Assembly (NCBI GenBank): GCA_937952235.1
Contig: CALFZM010000281.1
Coordinates: 1 to 6,943 of the forward strand
Source: an uncultured Opitutia bacterium
GTDB lineage: Bacteria > Verrucomicrobiota > Verrucomicrobiia > Opitutales > Opitutaceae
Direction of reading: 5' to 3'
DNA: 6,943 bases
A program made the position numbers and the translations under genes. The notes beneath the pieces were generated by a model. The model ran no database searches and was not told where the DNA came from. It worked only from the letters and a program-made list of their open reading frames with translations. Positions 4,171 to 6,943 of this stretch are shown in pieces; within the stretch, counting starts at the first letter, position 1; every line of letters begins with the position of its first letter.

Positions 4171-6943
4171 ATGCCACCCGTGCCCCAGCTCCGGCGTCGC
4201 CTGATCCTGCTCGCCGGCTTGATCGCCCTCTACACGGTCGTCGGGTTTCTCGTCGCCCCGCCGGTCGTCCGGAGCCAGCTCGAGCAACGATTGTCCGCCG
4301 AACTCGGCCGGAAGGTGACCGTCGAAAAGGTGCGGCTCAACCCCTACACGATGTCGGCCACGCTCGAAAACTTCTCCATTCGCGAGCCGGACGGCACCTC
4401 GCCTTTCCTGGGTTGGAAGCGGTTGTACGTGAACGCCGACGTGTGGACCTCGCTGTGGCAGGCGTGGGCCGTGAGCGACATCGACCTCGACGGTTTCGAC
4501 GCCCGGGTCGCGGTGCAGGCGGACGGCTCGCTCAATGTCGCCGACATCCTGCGCCGGCTCGAAAGCAGGAATTCCTCCGCCACGCCCGCCGCTCCGCCCG
4601 CGCCCGCCGCCCCCGCGAAGCCCGCGCGGCCCGTGCACGTCGGCCGCCTCCACGTCACGGGCGCCCGCGTGGAGTTTTCCGACGCTTCGACCCGACGTCC
4701 GTTCGCGACGACCGTGGGACCGGTGACGTTCAGGCTCACGGATTTCCGCACCGTGAGCGATCAGGGCGCGCCGCATCACTTCGAGGCGGTGACCGAGGCC
4801 GGCGAGAAGTTCACCTGGACCGGCCAGCTCGGGGCCAACCCGGTCCGTTCGCAGGGCACGTTCGGCGTCGAGAACATCGTGCTCGCCAAGTACGCCCCGT
4901 ATTTTCCCGCGCACGTGAAGGCCGAGGTCGCGGGCGGCACGTTGTCCTTGCAGGGTCGATACGACGTCAACCTCGCCCCGGGCCAGCGCGTGCTGCAGCT
5001 CGCCGACGGCGCGGTGCAGGTGCGCGGACTCAAGGTCCTCGAGGGGCCCGGCGGCCCGGTGGCGCTGGAAGTCGCCGCGCTCGCCGTCGCGGGCATCGCC
5101 GCCGATGCGGTGGCGACGAAGGCGCGCGTCGCCTCGGTGACGCTCTCGGGCGGCACGGTCCGGGCCCGTCGGGAGAAGGACGGCTCCATCAACCTGCTCG
5201 CCCTGGTGGCGCCGGCTCCCGCGGCCTCGCCGTCCACTGCGGCTGCTGCGCCGGGGACCACGCCTCCCACCGGCGCGCCGCCGCCGCGACCTGACGTGGG
5301 AGTTGGCGAAGTCGCGTTGAAGGACTTTGTCATCGAGATCGCCGACCAGGTCCCCACCCGCCCGGTGCAGCTCAAGCTCGGCGGCGTGGCGTTGTCGCTG
5401 CGCGATCTCACGCTCGCCGACGGAGCGAAGCTGCCGCTGCAGTTCGACGCGACGTGGGCGCCGCACGGCACGCTCCGGGTCGCCGGTGATGCGATACTCT
5501 TCCCCTCGCCCGCCGCCACGCTGGAAGTCGACGTGGCCGGGTTAGACCTCCTCCCGCTCAATCCCTACCTCGACTCGGTGGTCAACGCGCAGCTCACCCA
5601 GGGAAGAATTTCCACGCGGTTGCAGGTCACCGCCTCGCTCCCGGCCGGCCAGCCGCCCGTCGTGAAAGTCGCGGGAGACTTCGCCGCCGAGCAGTTCGGC
5701 CTCGTTGACGGCGCCCGGCACGAGGAACTTGCCGGCTTCCGTCGCCTGACACTGCAGGGGCTCACGGCGACGACCGCGCCCGAGCTCGCGGTTTCCCTGG
5801 CCGAGATCGCGCTTGAAGGCTCCTACGCCCGTGCCGTGGTCAACCCCGACAAGTCCCTCAACTTCGCGGGACTCGCCCGCGCGCAGCCCGCGCTCCCGAC
5901 GGGGCCCGGCCCGGCTCCGGCCCCCGTTCCGGCTCCGGCTCCGGCCCGGCCGCTGCCCCGCATCGAAATCGCGAAGGTCGTGCTCGCCGGCGGCGACTAT
6001 CGTTTCACCGACCGGTCCCTCGAACCCAATGTGACGATGGCGATCGCGGACTTTGGCGGCACCCTCGCGGGCCTTTCGTCGGCCGAGCTCGCGAAAGCCA
6101 CCCTCGATCTCAAGGCCGTCGTCAATGGCGCCGGGCCGGTCGCGATCACAGGCAAGATCGACCCGCTCGCGGCCGCGCCGTCCTACGACCTCAAGGTCGA
6201 TTTTCGGAACGTCGATCTGGTCCCGCTCAGCCCGTACAGCGGCAAGTTCGCGGGCTACGAACTCGCGCGCGGCAAGCTGGTCCTCGACGTGAAGTTTCTC
6301 CTCCAAGATCGGAAACTCGACGCCGCCAACGTGATCACGCTGCAGCAGTTCACGTTCGGCGGCAAAGTGCAGAGCCCCGACGCCACCGGCCTGCCGGTGC
6401 GGCTCGGCGTGGCGCTGCTCAAGGACCTCGACGGCAAGATCGTCATCGACGTCCCGGTGCAGGGTAGCCTGGACGATCCCAGCTTCGGCGTGGGACGGGT
6501 CGTGCTGCGGGTGATCACCAACCTGCTGACCAAGGCCGCGGTCTCGCCTTTCTCGCTGCTCGGCGCGGCCTTCGGGGGCGGCGGAGAGGAACTGGCGTTC
6601 CAGGAGTTCGCGCCCGGCGCCGACGTTCTGCTCGAGCCCGAGAAGAAGAAGCTCGAGACGATGGTGAAGGCCCTGGCCAACCGTCCGGGGCTCAATGTCG
6701 ACGTCCAGGGCTCGTTCGACCCGCAGGCCGACACGTTTGCGCTGAAGCGGGTGAAACTGGCCGACGCCGTCCGTCGCGCCGCGTGGCAGGAGCGGCGCCG
6801 GCAGGATCCGGCCGCGCCGCCTCCCGACCCGCTCACGCTCTCGCCGGAGGAACAGGCTGCGACGCTGAAGCGGCTGTACGACGAGAAATTTCCGCCGGGC
6901 ACCGAGTTCGGTGCGCCGCTGCCGAAGCCGCCCGAGGTGGCCC
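4171..6943 (+). CDS. DUF748 (AsmA-like) envelope protein; runs off the right edge
   Basis: The frame is open from the start to the window end, giving 924 complete codons without a stop. ATG 4171 gives a basic N-terminus (LRRRL), a single membrane segment at about 11-33, then QLEQRLSAELGRKVTVEKV and NPYTMSATLENFSIREPDG, the opening typical of DUF748/AsmA-like proteins. Beta-rich repeats follow (104-770), then the diagnostic DUF748 end: PLSPYSGKFAGYELARGKL (685-703), LLKDLDGKIVIDVPVQGSL (751-769) and an OmpA-like stretch (about 811-870). Such proteins are anchored in the inner membrane with a large periplasmic part; relatives in the AsmA superfamily are linked to lipid transport between membranes and envelope integrity. 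The function here is inferred from family only. A GTG at 4141, behind a weak GGGA, could add 10 residues. Three Pro/Ala-rich linkers occur (135-154, 347-374, 578-596). The remaining C-terminus lies outside the window. Confidence 0.93.
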   Translation, partial: MPPVPQLRRRLILLAGLIALYTVVGFLVAPPVVRSQLEQRLSAELGRKVTVEKVRLNPYTMSATLENFSIREPDGTSPFLGWKRLYVNADVWTSLWQAWAVSDIDLDGFDARVAVQADGSLNVADILRRLESRNSSATPAAPPAPAAPAKPARPVHVGRLHVTGARVEFSDASTRRPFATTVGPVTFRLTDFRTVSDQGAPHHFEAVTEAGEKFTWTGQLGANPVRSQGTFGVENIVLAKYAPYFPAHVKAEVAGGTLSLQGRYDVNLAPGQRVLQLADGAVQVRGLKVLEGPGGPVALEVAALAVAGIAADAVATKARVASVTLSGGTVRARREKDGSINLLALVAPAPAASPSTAAAAPGTTPPTGAPPPRPDVGVGEVALKDFVIEIADQVPTRPVQLKLGGVALSLRDLTLADGAKLPLQFDATWAPHGTLRVAGDAILFPSPAATLEVDVAGLDLLPLNPYLDSVVNAQLTQGRISTRLQVTASLPAGQPPVVKVAGDFAAEQFGLVDGARHEELAGFRRLTLQGLTATTAPELAVSLAEIALEGSYARAVVNPDKSLNFAGLARAQPALPTGPGPAPAPVPAPAPARPLPRIEIAKVVLAGGDYRFTDRSLEPNVTMAIADFGGTLAGLSSAELAKATLDLKAVVNGAGPVAITGKIDPLAAAPSYDLKVDFRNVDLVPLSPYSGKFAGYELARGKLVLDVKFLLQDRKLDAANVITLQQFTFGGKVQSPDATGLPVRLGVALLKDLDGKIVIDVPVQGSLDDPSFGVGRVVLRVITNLLTKAAVSPFSLLGAAFGGGGEELAFQEFAPGADVLLEPEKKKLETMVKALANRPGLNVDVQGSFDPQADTFALKRVKLADAVRRAAWQERRRQDPAAPPPDPLTLSPEEQAATLKRLYDEKFPPGTEFGAPLPKPPEVA
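4480..5136 (+). repeat. DUF748 internal module 1 (residues 104-322)
   Basis: The module begins IDLDGFDARVAVQADGSLN, with the DGSLN element at residue 118. It continues through a Pro/Ala linker (135-154), the strand pair HVGRLHVTGARVEFSD, and a KYAPY element with its Pro at 243. It aligns by eye with modules 2 and 3 in the order and spacing of these elements, although overall identity is low. Confidence 0.6.
5137..5805 (+). repeat. DUF748 internal module 2 (residues 323-545)
   Basis: The module begins VTLSGGTVRARREKDGSIN, with the DGSIN element at residue 337. It is followed by a Pro/Ala linker (347-374), VGEVALKDFVIEIAD, then LLPLNPY with the second Pro at 465 and AQLTQGRIST. The marker elements lie 219 (DGS) and 222 (PY) residues after those of module 1. 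Confidence 0.65.
5806..6480 (+). repeat. DUF748 internal module 3 (residues 546-770)
   Basis: The module begins IALEGSYARAVVNPDKSLN, with the DKSLN element at residue 560. It is followed by a Pro/Ala linker (578-596), IAKVVLAGGDYRFTD, then LVPLSPY with the second Pro at 688 and YELARGKLVL. The markers lie 223 residues after those of module 2. This is the copy closest to the canonical DUF748 domain and runs into the conserved C-terminal region. Confidence 0.65.

Noticed and set aside
4413..5294. A 293-codon plus-strand frame within the DUF748 gene
   Set aside because: It is out of frame with the DUF748 reading, Arg/Gly-rich and without motifs.
4000..5466. A 488-codon minus-strand frame overlapping the MATE end and the DUF748 start
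   Set aside because: It spans two real plus-strand genes and their gap, has shadow-type composition and shows no domain.
1..6943. Mobile element, CRISPR array, tRNA or rRNA
   Set aside because: No transposase-like frame, terminal inverted repeats, spaced direct repeats or tRNA-like cloverleaf were seen in either strand.

Overview
The window comes from a G+C-rich bacterial chromosome. By eye the G+C content is well above 60%, with strong G/C preference at third codon positions. The genes point to a Gram-negative (diderm) cell: an AsmA-like DUF748 envelope protein and two exported proteins with Sec-type signal peptides. The protein style, and the lack of Shine-Dalgarno sequences before most starts, would suit Verrucomicrobiota (Opitutus-like) or a similar non-model phylum. 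That is an impression and not a measurement; there is no rRNA or other phylogenetic marker here.

There are four protein genes in two diverging pairs. The left half is on the minus strand. A secreted gamma-glutamyltransferase-family enzyme (496-2388) is followed by the N-terminal 124 residues of a secreted GH18 (chitinase-like) protein (373 down to 1), which runs off the left edge. The right half is on the plus strand. A complete MATE-family multidrug/cation antiporter (2637-4067) is followed by a very long DUF748 (AsmA-like) protein starting near 4171 and still open at the right edge after 924 codons. The roughly 250-bp divergent gap (2389-2636) must hold both promoters. It contains two strong inverted repeats and a Shine-Dalgarno-like run that makes the start of the transferase ambiguous. 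Short hairpins follow the transferase and MATE genes.

There is no evidence for a new multi-gene system: no mobile elements, CRISPR, tRNA/rRNA or defence genes were seen. Three points deserve a second look. First, the transferase keeps its catalytic threonine and oxyanion glycines but appears to have lost essentially all residues known to grip a gamma-glutamyl substrate. Second, the DUF748 protein is built from three repeats of about 222 residues, each with a Pro/Ala linker at the same internal place. Third, the transferase leader carries hairpins and competing initiation signals. The two minus-strand products are probably exported and could act on extracellular or cell-wall material. The MATE and DUF748 proteins are envelope proteins whose pairing may be only positional.
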